A stretch of DNA of 64,000 bases from a virus, in IMG/VR virus record IMGVR_UViG_3300009159_007116, positions 1 to 64,000 of that record; one strand, given 5' to 3'. Below the pieces are notes generated by a model. The model worked only from the letters and a program-made list of their open reading frames with translations. It did not search any database and was not told the origin of the DNA. This document shows, one piece after another, positions 22,355 to 30,276 of the stretch. The first letter of the stretch is position 1. The number at the start of each line of letters is the position of its first letter. Both the position numbers and the translations under genes were made by a program.

Positions 22355-22616
22355 CTATGTCGCAAAATATTTGAACTACGCTCTTCTCTATAAAGCCAAA
22401 TGAGTTTAGGTGACCAACATCTTTTCCAACTATTAGGGTTATTTCCATAAATTCAGATTCAGATATATATCCAGTTGAATAAGCCTTCCTTATTATCTCT
22501 TTAAATAAAATAAATTCAGACTTATTAAAATTTACAGTATTTAAATTGAGAAAATCAATTTTGCCTTTAAAATAAGCCTTGAGTGTTTGTTGACTTTCCT
22601 TTATTCTATTTTTCAT
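22338..22616 (-). CDS. Hypothetical helical protein, 92 aa
   Basis: Minus-strand gene convergent with the cupin, overlapping it by 17 bases. Helical and soluble with no recognised family. A Shine-Dalgarno-like AGAGGTTAGT lies just upstream on the minus strand. Divergent from the acetyltransferase at 22642. Confidence 0.6.
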   Translation of the reverse strand: MKNRIKESQQTLKAYFKGKIDFLNLNTVNFNKSEFILFKEIIRKAYSTGYISESEFMEITLIVGKDVGHLNSFGFIEKSVVQIFCDIASEEL

Positions 22617-22641
22617 ACTAACCTCTTATATCGAGAACATT

Positions 22642-23133
22642 ATGTCAAAGAAAAACGAACCAGAAATAAATGTAAAGTTATTAATAAAAAGAAATCTCTT
22701 AGATGTAGTAGAAATAGAAAAGGCATCATCTTACACAAATGATCCAGACTTTGGCAAAATTCAAAATAATTCTGCTTGGTCTTCATCTTCTTTTACAAGT
22801 TTTGTAAGAAAAAAGAATACATTCTCTTATGTTATTTATGAAAATTCTAAAATAGTTGGCTTCATTTTGATTGAAAATGCTCCAAATGAAACAATAATAG
22901 AAAAATTAGTTGTTCATCCAAAGAACAGAAGAAATGGTTATGGAACTGCTATGATTGAGTTTTTAATTCAAAAAAAATTCAAACCAATAATTTCTGCATA
23001 TTGTAGGGAAGATGACAATGATAGCATTAAATTCTATAGCAGCAAAAAGTTTAAATCGAAACTAGAAAAAAAACATTTTCCTAATGATATTGATGCTGTA
23101 AAATTTACTGTGGAGATTGATAATGAAAAATAA
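22642..23133 (+). CDS. GNAT family N-acetyltransferase
   Basis: 163 aa. The acetyl-CoA-binding motif A is seen in EKLVVHPKNRRNGYGTAMI near residues 90-110 (R-x-x-G-x-G/A), preceded by the beta strand IVGFILIEN, and the C-terminal ISAYCRED...FYSSKKF segment is the usual motif B. It acetylates a protein N-terminus, amino sugar or small amine. The substrate is unknown. Overlaps a zinc-binding micro-gene at its 3' end. Confidence 0.8.
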   Translation: MSKKNEPEINVKLLIKRNLLDVVEIEKASSYTNDPDFGKIQNNSAWSSSSFTSFVRKKNTFSYVIYENSKIVGFILIENAPNETIIEKLVVHPKNRRNGYGTAMIEFLIQKKFKPIISAYCREDDNDSIKFYSSKKFKSKLEKKHFPNDIDAVKFTVEIDNEK

Positions 23134-23293
23134 AGTATCTGTAAGCTGCTTGGGTTGGTGCAATAAAAGTTTTATGAGCGTTGATCCAAAAACAAATAGG
23201 TTGTGTAAAAAATGTAGTGAAAAATTAAAAAATATGACTAATGAATTTGGAAAATGGGGAACAAGAATAACGAGAGAAATTAGTAATGATTAG
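23123..23293 (+). CDS. Small zinc-finger-like protein, 56 aa
   Basis: Starts 11 bases inside the acetyltransferase gene and ends 8 bases inside the HNH gene. The pattern CLGWC near residue 9 and CKKC near 28 is a compact C-x3-C...C-x2-C metal site. Behaves as a coupled member of this gene string. Phage proteins of this size and pattern are common and of unknown role. Confidence 0.6.
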   Translation: MKNKVSVSCLGWCNKSFMSVDPKTNRLCKKCSEKLKNMTNEFGKWGTRITREISND

Positions 23294-24002
23294 TTTTTTA
23301 TTTAAAATTTTTCAATCTGAAAGATCTGGCAAATGGTGGACTACTCGTTGCGAACACATTAAAGACAATCCATCATGTATAGCTTGTGGTTCAAAAAAAG
23401 GCGTTCAAGTACATCATATTATACCATTTAGTGTTGATCCATCTAAAGAGTTAGTTAAAAACAATTTATGTACTCTCTGTGAACATTGCCATTTTGTATT
23501 TGGTCACTTGCACAATTATAAAAATTATAATCCAGAAGTAATTAGGGATTGCCAAGAACATTACAAAAGAGTAAAACAATTTAGAGTTAAGACTTTTCAA
23601 AGACCTATTTCTATATGGAGGACTATTATGGCTAAGTTTTTTGGTTCTATTGCTTTGGTTTTTTTAGGTTATTCAATCTATGTTAGTCATATGTATGTAG
23701 TAGAAACTAACAAAAACGCAACTGTTAAAGAACTTTTTGCTGCTGAAAATAGAATCTTGAAAGATGAAATTTATGCAGAGCGAAGCAAACCAACTTATGA
23801 AAATGGCTATAGAGATGCTATTTTAAGGGCTGGATCACCAACTGGATCTGGTGCATATCGTGATGGTTGGGAAGCTTGTGCAAAACTTTATATGGATGGC
23901 TCATGGACAAGTGGCTATCATACAGCACTTGAACAATTTGGTTGGAAGAATGAATCAACAGCATTCAAAAATTCAAATCCACAAGCTGTTTCTATGAAAT
24001 AA
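23286..24002 (+). CDS. HNH endonuclease fused to a membrane-anchored protein
   Basis: 238 aa. Residues about 25-90 form a free-standing-type phage HNH nuclease: CIACG, VHHIIPF, then NNLCTLCEHCHFVFGH, with zinc knuckles and catalytic His. A hydrophobic segment near 118-135 follows, then a region with repeated aromatic-glycine units (ENGYRDA, YRDGWEA, SGYHTA). Inside the frame, ATG 23628 is preceded by GGAGG with 6-nt spacing, so the 124-aa C-terminal part could be made alone. HNH enzymes of this class are usually about 90-110 aa, so the fusion is unusual. It may have arisen by HNH insertion upstream of a resident membrane-protein gene. Confidence 0.7.
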   Translation: MISFLFKIFQSERSGKWWTTRCEHIKDNPSCIACGSKKGVQVHHIIPFSVDPSKELVKNNLCTLCEHCHFVFGHLHNYKNYNPEVIRDCQEHYKRVKQFRVKTFQRPISIWRTIMAKFFGSIALVFLGYSIYVSHMYVVETNKNATVKELFAAENRILKDEIYAERSKPTYENGYRDAILRAGSPTGSGAYRDGWEACAKLYMDGSWTSGYHTALEQFGWKNESTAFKNSNPQAVSMK

Positions 24003-24016
24003 TTTTTGATGATTTG

Positions 24017-24043
24017 CCCTCATATTGTGTATTAGTATGGGGG
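24017..24043 (+). promoter_or_regulatory. Hairpin covering the ribosome-binding site of an HNH gene
   Basis: CCCTCAT (24017-24023) can pair with ATGGGGG (24037-24043), seven base pairs with one wobble. The 3' arm contains the GGGGG that serves as Shine-Dalgarno for the gene at 24049. TTAGTATGG in the same stretch resembles the tail of the promoter-like motif. T4 homing endonuclease genes are known to use SD-sequestering hairpins of this sort. Confidence 0.4.
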
Positions 24044-24048
24044 TAATC

Positions 24049-24423
24049 ATGAAAAAGAAATCACACAACAGCAAAGCTTTTGGCGAAATTTCTGGAAAAT
24101 ATTGGGCTTCATTAAGAAAAAACGCAAAAAAAAGAAACATACAAATAAAAGTAACAATAGAAGAAGCTTGGGAAATTTTTCTAAAACAAAACAAAAGATG
24201 TTTTTATACTGGTTTAAAAATAACTCATAAAAAATATTTAAAAAGAATTAATAATAAAGATATTTATTCTTTAGGAACAGCATCGTTAGATAGAAAAAAT
24301 AGTAATCTTGACTACACTAAAGAAAATATACAATGGGTTCATAAAGATGTGAACTATATGAAAATGAACTTAAATGAAAAGTATTTCATAAAACTTTGTA
24401 AGCTTATATCTAGGAGATTCTAA
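24049..24423 (+). CDS. HNH-like homing endonuclease, 124 aa
   Basis: Basic N-terminus, CFYTG near residue 53, then SLDRKNSNLDYTKENIQWVH near 85-105 and a closing NYMKMN, the pattern of phage and intron-borne HNH-type homing endonucleases (Asp-Arg, Asn and His in order). The frame is open from 24025 but ATG 24049 with GGGGG upstream is preferred. It probably cuts cognate DNA to spread itself. It lies directly after the HNH fusion gene, making a two-endonuclease cluster. Confidence 0.7.
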   Translation: MKKKSHNSKAFGEISGKYWASLRKNAKKRNIQIKVTIEEAWEIFLKQNKRCFYTGLKITHKKYLKRINNKDIYSLGTASLDRKNSNLDYTKENIQWVHKDVNYMKMNLNEKYFIKLCKLISRRF

Positions 24424-24908
24424 TGCCTTTAAAAAAATGTTCTGAAAATGGTAAAAATGGTTGGAAGTGGGGAGATCAAGGGAAGTGTTATGCTGGAAAA
24501 GAAGGTAAAAAACAAGCAATAAGACAAGGCATTTCAATTGAAGGACCAGAAAAATTTTCTAAGATAATGAAATCTCAATCACATGAAGATCTTTATTTAC
24601 AACTTTCAGACGATGAGAAGCATTTAGCGGATGCACTTATTGCGTTATCTCAAAAAGTTGGACCATTAGATAAATCTGATGGTATTTGGGTAGGATACGA
24701 AAATGCAGAAAATAATGAAGTAAAAGATATTGGTGTAAAATGCGGAAACTGTGCATTACATAAATCAGAAAATGCATGTGTGATTATTGATCAAACAATA
24801 GAACCTGATGGTGCTTGCAGATTTGCAGTAATTCCAGATGGTTATATAACTTCTGCCAAAGTAAAAAAACATATAGAAGAGTACTTAAATGAAAATAATT
24901 CTAAATAA
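24423..24908 (+). CDS. Conserved phage protein with C-terminal cysteine cluster, 161 aa
   Basis: The N-terminal segment NGKNGWKWGDQGKCY followed by a KQAIRQG helix is a short motif I associate with head-region phage proteins. Residues about 112-140 contain CGNC, then CVI and CRF, a four-cysteine set that might bind a metal or iron-sulfur cluster. The ATG overlaps the HNH gene stop (TAATG) and the 3' end overlaps the deformylase gene. Structural role is inference only. Confidence 0.5.
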   Translation: MPLKKCSENGKNGWKWGDQGKCYAGKEGKKQAIRQGISIEGPEKFSKIMKSQSHEDLYLQLSDDEKHLADALIALSQKVGPLDKSDGIWVGYENAENNEVKDIGVKCGNCALHKSENACVIIDQTIEPDGACRFAVIPDGYITSAKVKKHIEEYLNENNSK

Positions 24909-25383
24909 TAATGAACTACTAAAGAAAAAATGTTTAAATGTTGATTTAAAAACAGGATTTAAAATTGCTAAAAGAATGGGTATGTTTTTAAATACATTAA
25001 AGAAAAAAACAAAAAATAGAATAGTTGGTTTAGCAGCTAATCAAATTGGTATAGATGCATGTGTATCTATTGTTTTAAAAAATAATAAACCTTTTGTTTT
25101 AATAAATCCAAAAATCATTGCTTTTTCTGATGTTAGAATTAGAAATAAAGAACAGTGTTTAAGTTATCCAGATGTTGAATTAGATATATATAGACATATG
25201 TGGGTTGAAGTTTATTGTGATAATCATAAAGAAACAATTTTTTTTGGTAATGTTTCTCTTGAAAGTGATCCTATTAAAAATCTTGAGAGTGCAGTTGTTC
25301 AGCATGAAATAGCACACTTGCATGGTTTAACATTTTATGACTTCCAATGGAACAATGCACCAACACCAGCGGAGTGGAATTAA
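24889..25383 (+). CDS. def: Peptide deformylase
   Basis: 164 aa, normal length. All three motifs are present: GLAANQIG near residues 44-51 (motif 1), EQCLSYP near 84 (motif 2; usual EGCLS, so Gly to Gln, metal-binding Cys kept), and QHEIAHLHG near 139 (motif 3 HExxH). It removes the formyl group from nascent N-terminal Met in the cytoplasm using Fe or Zn. Phage and organelle-type deformylases are known and may sustain rapid processing of phage proteins. Confidence 0.85.
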   Translation: MKIILNNNELLKKKCLNVDLKTGFKIAKRMGMFLNTLKKKTKNRIVGLAANQIGIDACVSIVLKNNKPFVLINPKIIAFSDVRIRNKEQCLSYPDVELDIYRHMWVEVYCDNHKETIFFGNVSLESDPIKNLESAVVQHEIAHLHGLTFYDFQWNNAPTPAEWN

Positions 25384-25384
25384 T

Positions 25385-25654
25385 ATGCAAACTCATTACA
25401 CAAAAAATAAATTGATTGGAAATGAAAGATTTTCTAGTGAACTAGATAGTCTTATATATCAGAACATACCTTCTGACTATTTAATACCAGAAGAGATGCT
25501 TTTTGAAAAAATACAGAAAGATATACTTAAAGAGTTTTCTCACAATAAATATTCATCTAGAGAAATAAATGATAGTTTAAAAAACATGATTCAAAAAAAA
25601 CAAATAAAAGAATTATATGGAACAAAACTATCCAAATACATTTCTATACAGTAA
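25385..25654 (+). CDS. Hypothetical protein, 89 aa
   Basis: The frame is open earlier but ATG 25385, one base after the deformylase stop, is the likely start. Acidic and helical, with no family recognised. Its end overlaps a small membrane-protein frame. Confidence 0.55.
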   Translation: MQTHYTKNKLIGNERFSSELDSLIYQNIPSDYLIPEEMLFEKIQKDILKEFSHNKYSSREINDSLKNMIQKKQIKELYGTKLSKYISIQ

Positions 25655-25775
25655 AGGTTTTAAAAATATTATTATAATAATATTGTCGTTTTTATTAATG
25701 TATTTAATATTGCATTACATATTAGCGGATTTAATGCATAACAGTAATTGTAAGTGTGTAGATACTGCTGATTAA
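25617..25775 (+). CDS. Small single-pass membrane protein, 52 aa
   Basis: Open frame from ATG 25617 to TAA 25773-25775, overlapping the previous gene by 38 bases. A strongly hydrophobic segment covers residues about 18-38, followed by a short tail with CKC. No clear Shine-Dalgarno, so expression would rely on coupling. The clean transmembrane profile supports a real gene, and a lysis or membrane-modifying role is possible. Confidence 0.5.
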   Translation: MEQNYPNTFLYSKGFKNIIIIILSFLLMYLILHYILADLMHNSNCKCVDTAD

Positions 25776-25819
25776 GGGGTATTTAAGTATGGGTTAATAT
25801 TTCTCTTTGGAGATTTCCC

Positions 25820-26014
25820 ATGACAACTTACTTTGAGGTTTGGGGAGTGGTTCCAGGAGGAAAGAATAGGATTAAAATAGCTGAGTATGAAGAAAAATAT
25901 TGGCAAAGAGCAGAGAAAAAAGCTGTTTTTTTAGAAGAAAATGAATATACAAAAATTGTAATTTATGAAAAAACAAGATCAAATGTTATTGATAAAGACA
26001 ATCGTTTTCTGTAG
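25820..26014 (+). CDS. Hypothetical protein, 64 aa
   Basis: Small basic alpha/beta protein. TTTGGAGAT precedes ATG 25820. Upstream 25776-25819 contains only AT-rich sequence. No family recognised. A strong AAGGAGGA after it serves the glycosyltransferase at 26043. Confidence 0.55.
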   Translation: MTTYFEVWGVVPGGKNRIKIAEYEEKYWQRAEKKAVFLEENEYTKIVIYEKTRSNVIDKDNRFL

Positions 26015-26042
26015 TATGACCAAGGAATAAAAGGAGGACACA

Positions 26043-27113
26043 ATGAATATCAATTTTTCTGCCCCAATCAATCAGCTTGGATATGGTGTTGTTGGAACAA
26101 ATCTTCTTGTTGAACTTTCAAAATCACACAATCTTTCTTTGTGGCCAATTGGTCCAATTGATTGTGAAGAAAAAATAATTCCAATTGCTAAAGCTAGTTT
26201 GAAAAATGCTTTATCGTTTGATTACGATGCACCAAGCTTTAGGTTGTGGCATCAATGGGATATGGCATTAGGTGCTGGTCGTGGTAAAAAATATGGAATG
26301 ACTTTTTTTGAAATGGATAACATAAAAGACAATGAAAGACATAACCTTAATTTTTTAGATAAAATTTTTGTTTGTTCTGATTGGGCAAAACAAATAATTG
26401 TTAAATCTGGAATACATGAATCTAAAGTAAAAGTAATTAGGCTTGGTGTCGATAAATCAATTTTTAAACAATCTGAACCAGACAATGTTAAAACAACAAG
26501 AATATTGAGCATAGGCAAATGGGAAATAAGAAAGGGTCATGATTTAATACTTGATGTACTAGAAAGAACATTTGATGTTGATGACGATTTTAAATTAATA
26601 ATGTGTTGTTCTAATCCATTTCTTTCGCAAGAAGAACAAGATCAATGGATTTCATATTATGAAAAAAGTAAGTTTTTTGACAAAATAGTTGTGCTAAAGA
26701 ATAGATTAAAAACACAAAACGAAGTTTATGATCTTATGAAAAAAAGCGATATAGGCATATTCCCTTATCGTGCAGAAGCTTGGAATTTAGAATTAGCAGA
26801 AATGTTATCTATAGGCAAAAACTGTATAGCTACAAATTACTCAGGACCAACTGAATATGGTATTGAGTCTGGTTGTTATTTGATTAATCCAGATGGAATA
26901 GAACCAGCAAATGATTCAAAATGGTTTGATGGTAGTGGTTCTTGGGCAAAGCTGGAAGAAAACTATATAAACAATTTTTCTAATCAATTAAAAGAATTGC
27001 ATATTAAAAAACAAAATAACAATTTAAAAACAAATATTTCTGGAATAGAATTTTTTAAACAGAATACATGGGAAAGTTCTTGCGAAACAATAATTCGAGA
27101 AATTTCATTATGA
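26043..27113 (+). CDS. GT4-like glycosyltransferase (GT-B fold)
   Basis: 356 aa. The N-terminal Rossmann domain begins with INQLGYGVVGTN. FVCSDWAKQ near residue 118 is the linker pattern of GT4 enzymes. The C-terminal domain opens with ILSIGKWEIRKGHDL near 158 and carries the E-x7-E-like AEAWNLELAEMLSIGKNCIA near 240. It transfers a sugar from a nucleotide donor with retention. Acceptor unknown. A strong AAGGAGGACA ribosome-binding site suggests high expression. Confidence 0.85.
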   Translation: MNINFSAPINQLGYGVVGTNLLVELSKSHNLSLWPIGPIDCEEKIIPIAKASLKNALSFDYDAPSFRLWHQWDMALGAGRGKKYGMTFFEMDNIKDNERHNLNFLDKIFVCSDWAKQIIVKSGIHESKVKVIRLGVDKSIFKQSEPDNVKTTRILSIGKWEIRKGHDLILDVLERTFDVDDDFKLIMCCSNPFLSQEEQDQWISYYEKSKFFDKIVVLKNRLKTQNEVYDLMKKSDIGIFPYRAEAWNLELAEMLSIGKNCIATNYSGPTEYGIESGCYLINPDGIEPANDSKWFDGSGSWAKLEENYINNFSNQLKELHIKKQNNNLKTNISGIEFFKQNTWESSCETIIREISL

Positions 27114-27502
27114 AAATAAAAATATCATTTCTTGTATGTGCAAGAGGAATAAACAAAGAGCCAGTCATTGCAATACAAAAAAACAAAAACAATAATGAAT
27201 TACCAACATTTAATTTTAATAGAGAAGATTCAAATATAGATTTATTTGTTATAGATAAATTTAAAGAATTGACTTCTTTTGATGCAAAATTTAAAGATAT
27301 TGAAGGATGGGTAAATTTATTTATTTGTGGAACAATGATTGATTTAAATTCTTCATCTATAGTTTATGCTTGTTATTTACAAGATTCATTTGAAAAAGAA
27401 AACATTGAGTGGAAAACTATTTCTTCTGTTTTAGAAAACAAAATATTTGAAAGTAAATACACTCAAGAAGTTATATCTTGCTTTAACTATTTTTCGAGAT
27501 AA
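27110..27502 (+). CDS. Hypothetical protein, 130 aa
   Basis: ATG 27110 overlaps the glycosyltransferase stop (ATGA). Mixed alpha/beta protein with no clear motif. It sits between a glycosyltransferase and ThyX-linked genes. Confidence 0.55.
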   Translation: MKIKISFLVCARGINKEPVIAIQKNKNNNELPTFNFNREDSNIDLFVIDKFKELTSFDAKFKDIEGWVNLFICGTMIDLNSSSIVYACYLQDSFEKENIEWKTISSVLENKIFESKYTQEVISCFNYFSR

Positions 27503-27503
27503 C

Positions 27504-27815
27504 ATGATAAACGCAAAAATATATTTTGAATTAATTGACAATGAAATAAACTCAATAGTTCAAATTCCAGAAGATCTTACTTCTGAAGAACAAATGATAT
27601 TTGCAGAAAGATTTTCAGTCTTAATTGGTATGATACAAAGCGGAAGTTTATTCCCATCTATATTTCAGTCAGTTGTAGAAGCTGGCATATTAACAGAACA
27701 AAAAGCATTGTCTGAATTAATAATAAAAAAAGTACTTGAAAGTTTTTCTGTTGATTCTGAAAAAATTCCCCTTGTTTCGCCTAGTGAAGCTTTTCTATTT
27801 AGAGAGACAAAATGA
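27504..27815 (+). CDS. Hypothetical helical protein, 103 aa
   Basis: ATG 27504 lies one base after the previous stop. Residues 1-20 are strand-like, the rest helical and acidic. The stop overlaps the thyX start (ATGA), so it is coupled to thymidylate synthesis, but no function can be assigned. Confidence 0.55.
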   Translation: MINAKIYFELIDNEINSIVQIPEDLTSEEQMIFAERFSVLIGMIQSGSLFPSIFQSVVEAGILTEQKALSELIIKKVLESFSVDSEKIPLVSPSEAFLFRETK

Positions 27816-28627
27816 TTGATTGCAGAATAATTGCTGATTCTATAAGTGAATCTAAAAAAAGAATAACTACTTTTGTTTGTACTTTCCCAAGGTTTATACT
27901 TGCTGAGTTTAACACACATAGAGTTTTCTCTAGAAATGCTGCTAGTTCTAGAGCCATACCCTCTAAAAAGTTTATTGATCAAATAAATAATCATCCAGCA
28001 ATGCCAATTCATTGGGGCAAAGAACAATCTGGAATGCAAGCTAGATCTGAACTTTCACCTTCAGACATTCCTGTTGCTCAAGAAATTTGGCTTCAAGCTA
28101 GAGATAAAATGATACATTGTGCTAAAGAAATGATGTCTATAGGTGTTCATAAGCAAATAGTTAACAGGCTTCTTGAACCTTGGTTTAATGTTACTGTAAT
28201 TCTTACAGCTACAGAGTTTGATAATTTTTTTAAATTAAGGTGTCATAAAGATGCACAACCAGAAATACAAGATCTTGCATTAAAAATGAAAGATTGTTTA
28301 AAAGAATCAACTCCAAAAGCTATAAACTTTGGTGATTGGCATATACCATTTGGTGACAGGTTTATTGACGAAAAACTTTCTATTCAAGAAAAACTTAAAA
28401 TTTGTGTAGCACGATGTGCTAGGGTTAGTTATTTAAATTTTGATGGCGTGATAGATCACCAAAAAGACTATGATCTTCATGATGTTCTTGCAAAAGAAGG
28501 TCATTGGAGTCCATTTGAACATTGTGCTTCCCCATCTGCAAATCCTTGGGAATATTCTGGAAATTTTATGGGTTGGCATCAGTATAGGAAGTCATTTGAA
28601 AATGAACAAAAAAATATCATGGCTTAA
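27812..28627 (+). CDS. thyX: Flavin-dependent thymidylate synthase ThyX
   Basis: 271 aa. The ThyX signature RHRxxSxNxxSxR is present as THRVFSRNAASSR near residues 34-46, and the C-terminal substrate region includes HWSPFEHCA near 231 and WHQYRKSFE near 255. The enzyme methylates dUMP to dTMP with FAD, methylene-tetrahydrofolate and NADPH. It is somewhat longer than common ThyX because of the central segment near 100-150. With the ribonucleotide reductase and dNMP kinase it forms a phage dNTP-supply set. Confidence 0.9.
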   Translation: MIDCRIIADSISESKKRITTFVCTFPRFILAEFNTHRVFSRNAASSRAIPSKKFIDQINNHPAMPIHWGKEQSGMQARSELSPSDIPVAQEIWLQARDKMIHCAKEMMSIGVHKQIVNRLLEPWFNVTVILTATEFDNFFKLRCHKDAQPEIQDLALKMKDCLKESTPKAINFGDWHIPFGDRFIDEKLSIQEKLKICVARCARVSYLNFDGVIDHQKDYDLHDVLAKEGHWSPFEHCASPSANPWEYSGNFMGWHQYRKSFENEQKNIMA

Positions 28628-29192
28628 ATGGGAAGATCCATTTTTCCCAAAAGAAAACCCATACTCTGTTGACGACAATGAAATACAATCACAGAAAGAT
28701 AGTTTTTTTGATAAAGATAAGGATGAAGAACCAGACAGGCATATGAGAGTTATTCTTGGTCCATATGGAACAATACCAATAAACGAAAACGCAATAACTA
28801 GTAAGCTTTATAAAATGTGGGTAGGTCATTGTAATTTTGATATAACTAGAAATATCATGAGAACAATTGAAGAAGTTGAAGGAGTAGAAATACTTAGAGT
28901 GTGGACAAGATATAGATTCTGGATAGGTTTTGGCAATCTTTTCGATGACATTGAAATTCAAAAAAATATAGAAGAAGCAATAAGTCCAACTAAGAAAAAA
29001 CCTAAAAATGTTTCTATCAATGCACTTTCTAAAGTTTTAAATAAAAAATACAAAAATTGGATTATATATTCTTTAAAAAATGGAGAAATAAAAACATTTG
29101 GCAGCGAACAACTTGACGATGTTTTAAATGTAGAAATTCAAAATAAAGACTCTATAACACTTGCTTCCAGTTGGAGCAATGACTACAATTGA
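28602..29192 (+). CDS. Conserved hypothetical phage protein, 196 aa
   Basis: The start at ATG 28602 lies inside the end of thyX. Residues about 65-105 hold FDITRNIMRTIEEVEGVEI and a WTRYRFWIGFG stretch, a segment I associate with conserved proteins of large T4-like phages of unknown role. The C-terminus is helical and basic. Probably co-expressed with thyX. Confidence 0.55.
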   Translation: MNKKISWLKWEDPFFPKENPYSVDDNEIQSQKDSFFDKDKDEEPDRHMRVILGPYGTIPINENAITSKLYKMWVGHCNFDITRNIMRTIEEVEGVEILRVWTRYRFWIGFGNLFDDIEIQKNIEEAISPTKKKPKNVSINALSKVLNKKYKNWIIYSLKNGEIKTFGSEQLDDVLNVEIQNKDSITLASSWSNDYN

Positions 29193-29229
29193 ATAATCGG
29201 CTTTTTTACTTTTCAAACAGGAGATTATC

Positions 29230-29487
29230 ATGAGCGATGTTAAAACTGCAATTAGTCCAGAACAAGTTCAAAAAACAATGTCTATTGTTATTTCAACTTT
29301 AAAGTTTGTTTCGACAATTATTCCAGGCGAAGCAGACGATAAAATTGTTGATGTTGTTTCTTCACTAGCACAAGAACCTTGGGTTATTCCAGCAATTACA
29401 TTTTTGATTAATAAGTTTGATAATACAAAACCAATTACTTCTGAAGATTTCTTACTTGCTATAAAAGTAGCAAAAAATGAGGCTTAA
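29230..29487 (+). CDS. Hypothetical helical protein, 85 aa
   Basis: Acidic, amphipathic and mildly hydrophobic helices. AGGAGATTATC precedes the start. It begins a new group (29230-32664) that includes an exported protein and a cysteine peptidase. Not recognised. Confidence 0.55.
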   Translation: MSDVKTAISPEQVQKTMSIVISTLKFVSTIIPGEADDKIVDVVSSLAQEPWVIPAITFLINKFDNTKPITSEDFLLAIKVAKNEA

Positions 29488-29489
29488 TC

Positions 29490-30269
29490 ATGTTTAAAAA
29501 AACTTTGTTGTTTTTGTTGGTATTTTGCAATATTGCTTTTGCAGAAAACTTTATTGTTCCAGAACAAAAAATTGTTGGAGCAGAACTTCCTATTCCATTA
29601 GGTGAGCTTGTAGACTTATCTATAAGTCCAGTTCAATCTGCACCAAAGTTTTTAGTTTCAACTACATATGCATGGAAAGTTTTTGATGGATACACAGAAA
29701 AACGAATTCGCAACTATGAAAATGGCGTTTTCTTTGGTTCTGGTATACAAGCAAAAAAACTTAAGGTTATTGTTGCAATAACTCACTTGTATGTAGTTAA
29801 AGAGAATGAAAAACTTTTAGAGGCAGCTACTAGAACTAACTTTATTTCAACAGATGTTTTTATTGGAGAACCAGAACCTGAGACTCCAGTAGAACCAGAA
29901 CCAGAACCAGAATTTGGAGAATCAAAATACCAACTTTCTAAATTTGTTTATGATGGCGTTAAAAATATTAAGCTTTCAAAAACAGATAAAATAAAACAAT
30001 CTACTGCTATTGCATCATCCTTTGATGGTATTGCTGCTGCTATTGCTGCTGGAACAATAGCGACACTTGAAGATATACTAAAGAAAACAGCAGAATCAAA
30101 TAGATTTGCACTAACTAAATCTGGTGGAGATAGAACAAAATGGGAACCTTTATTTACAGAAATACAAGAAAAACTTTTTGATCTATATAAAACTAGCAAG
30201 ATGCAAACTAAAGAAGATTTTGCTATTGCGTGGAGAGAAATATCTTCTGGACTTAAACTAGTAAAATAG
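29490..30269 (+). CDS. Secreted protein with PEPEPE linker, 259 aa
   Basis: A clear signal peptide (about residues 1-18, hydrophobic core LLFLLVFCNIAFA, cleavage after AFA). Residues about 19-125 form a beta-rich domain. A VEPEPEPE-type repeat near 132-140 acts as a flexible linker. The C-terminal 115 residues are helical. No catalytic motif recognised. The next gene encodes a papain-like peptidase, so this may be its partner, substrate or inhibitor at the cell envelope. That link is inference from adjacency. Confidence 0.6.
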   Translation: MFKKTLLFLLVFCNIAFAENFIVPEQKIVGAELPIPLGELVDLSISPVQSAPKFLVSTTYAWKVFDGYTEKRIRNYENGVFFGSGIQAKKLKVIVAITHLYVVKENEKLLEAATRTNFISTDVFIGEPEPETPVEPEPEPEFGESKYQLSKFVYDGVKNIKLSKTDKIKQSTAIASSFDGIAAAIAAGTIATLEDILKKTAESNRFALTKSGGDRTKWEPLFTEIQEKLFDLYKTSKMQTKEDFAIAWREISSGLKLVK

Positions 30270-30276
30270 GTGAAAC

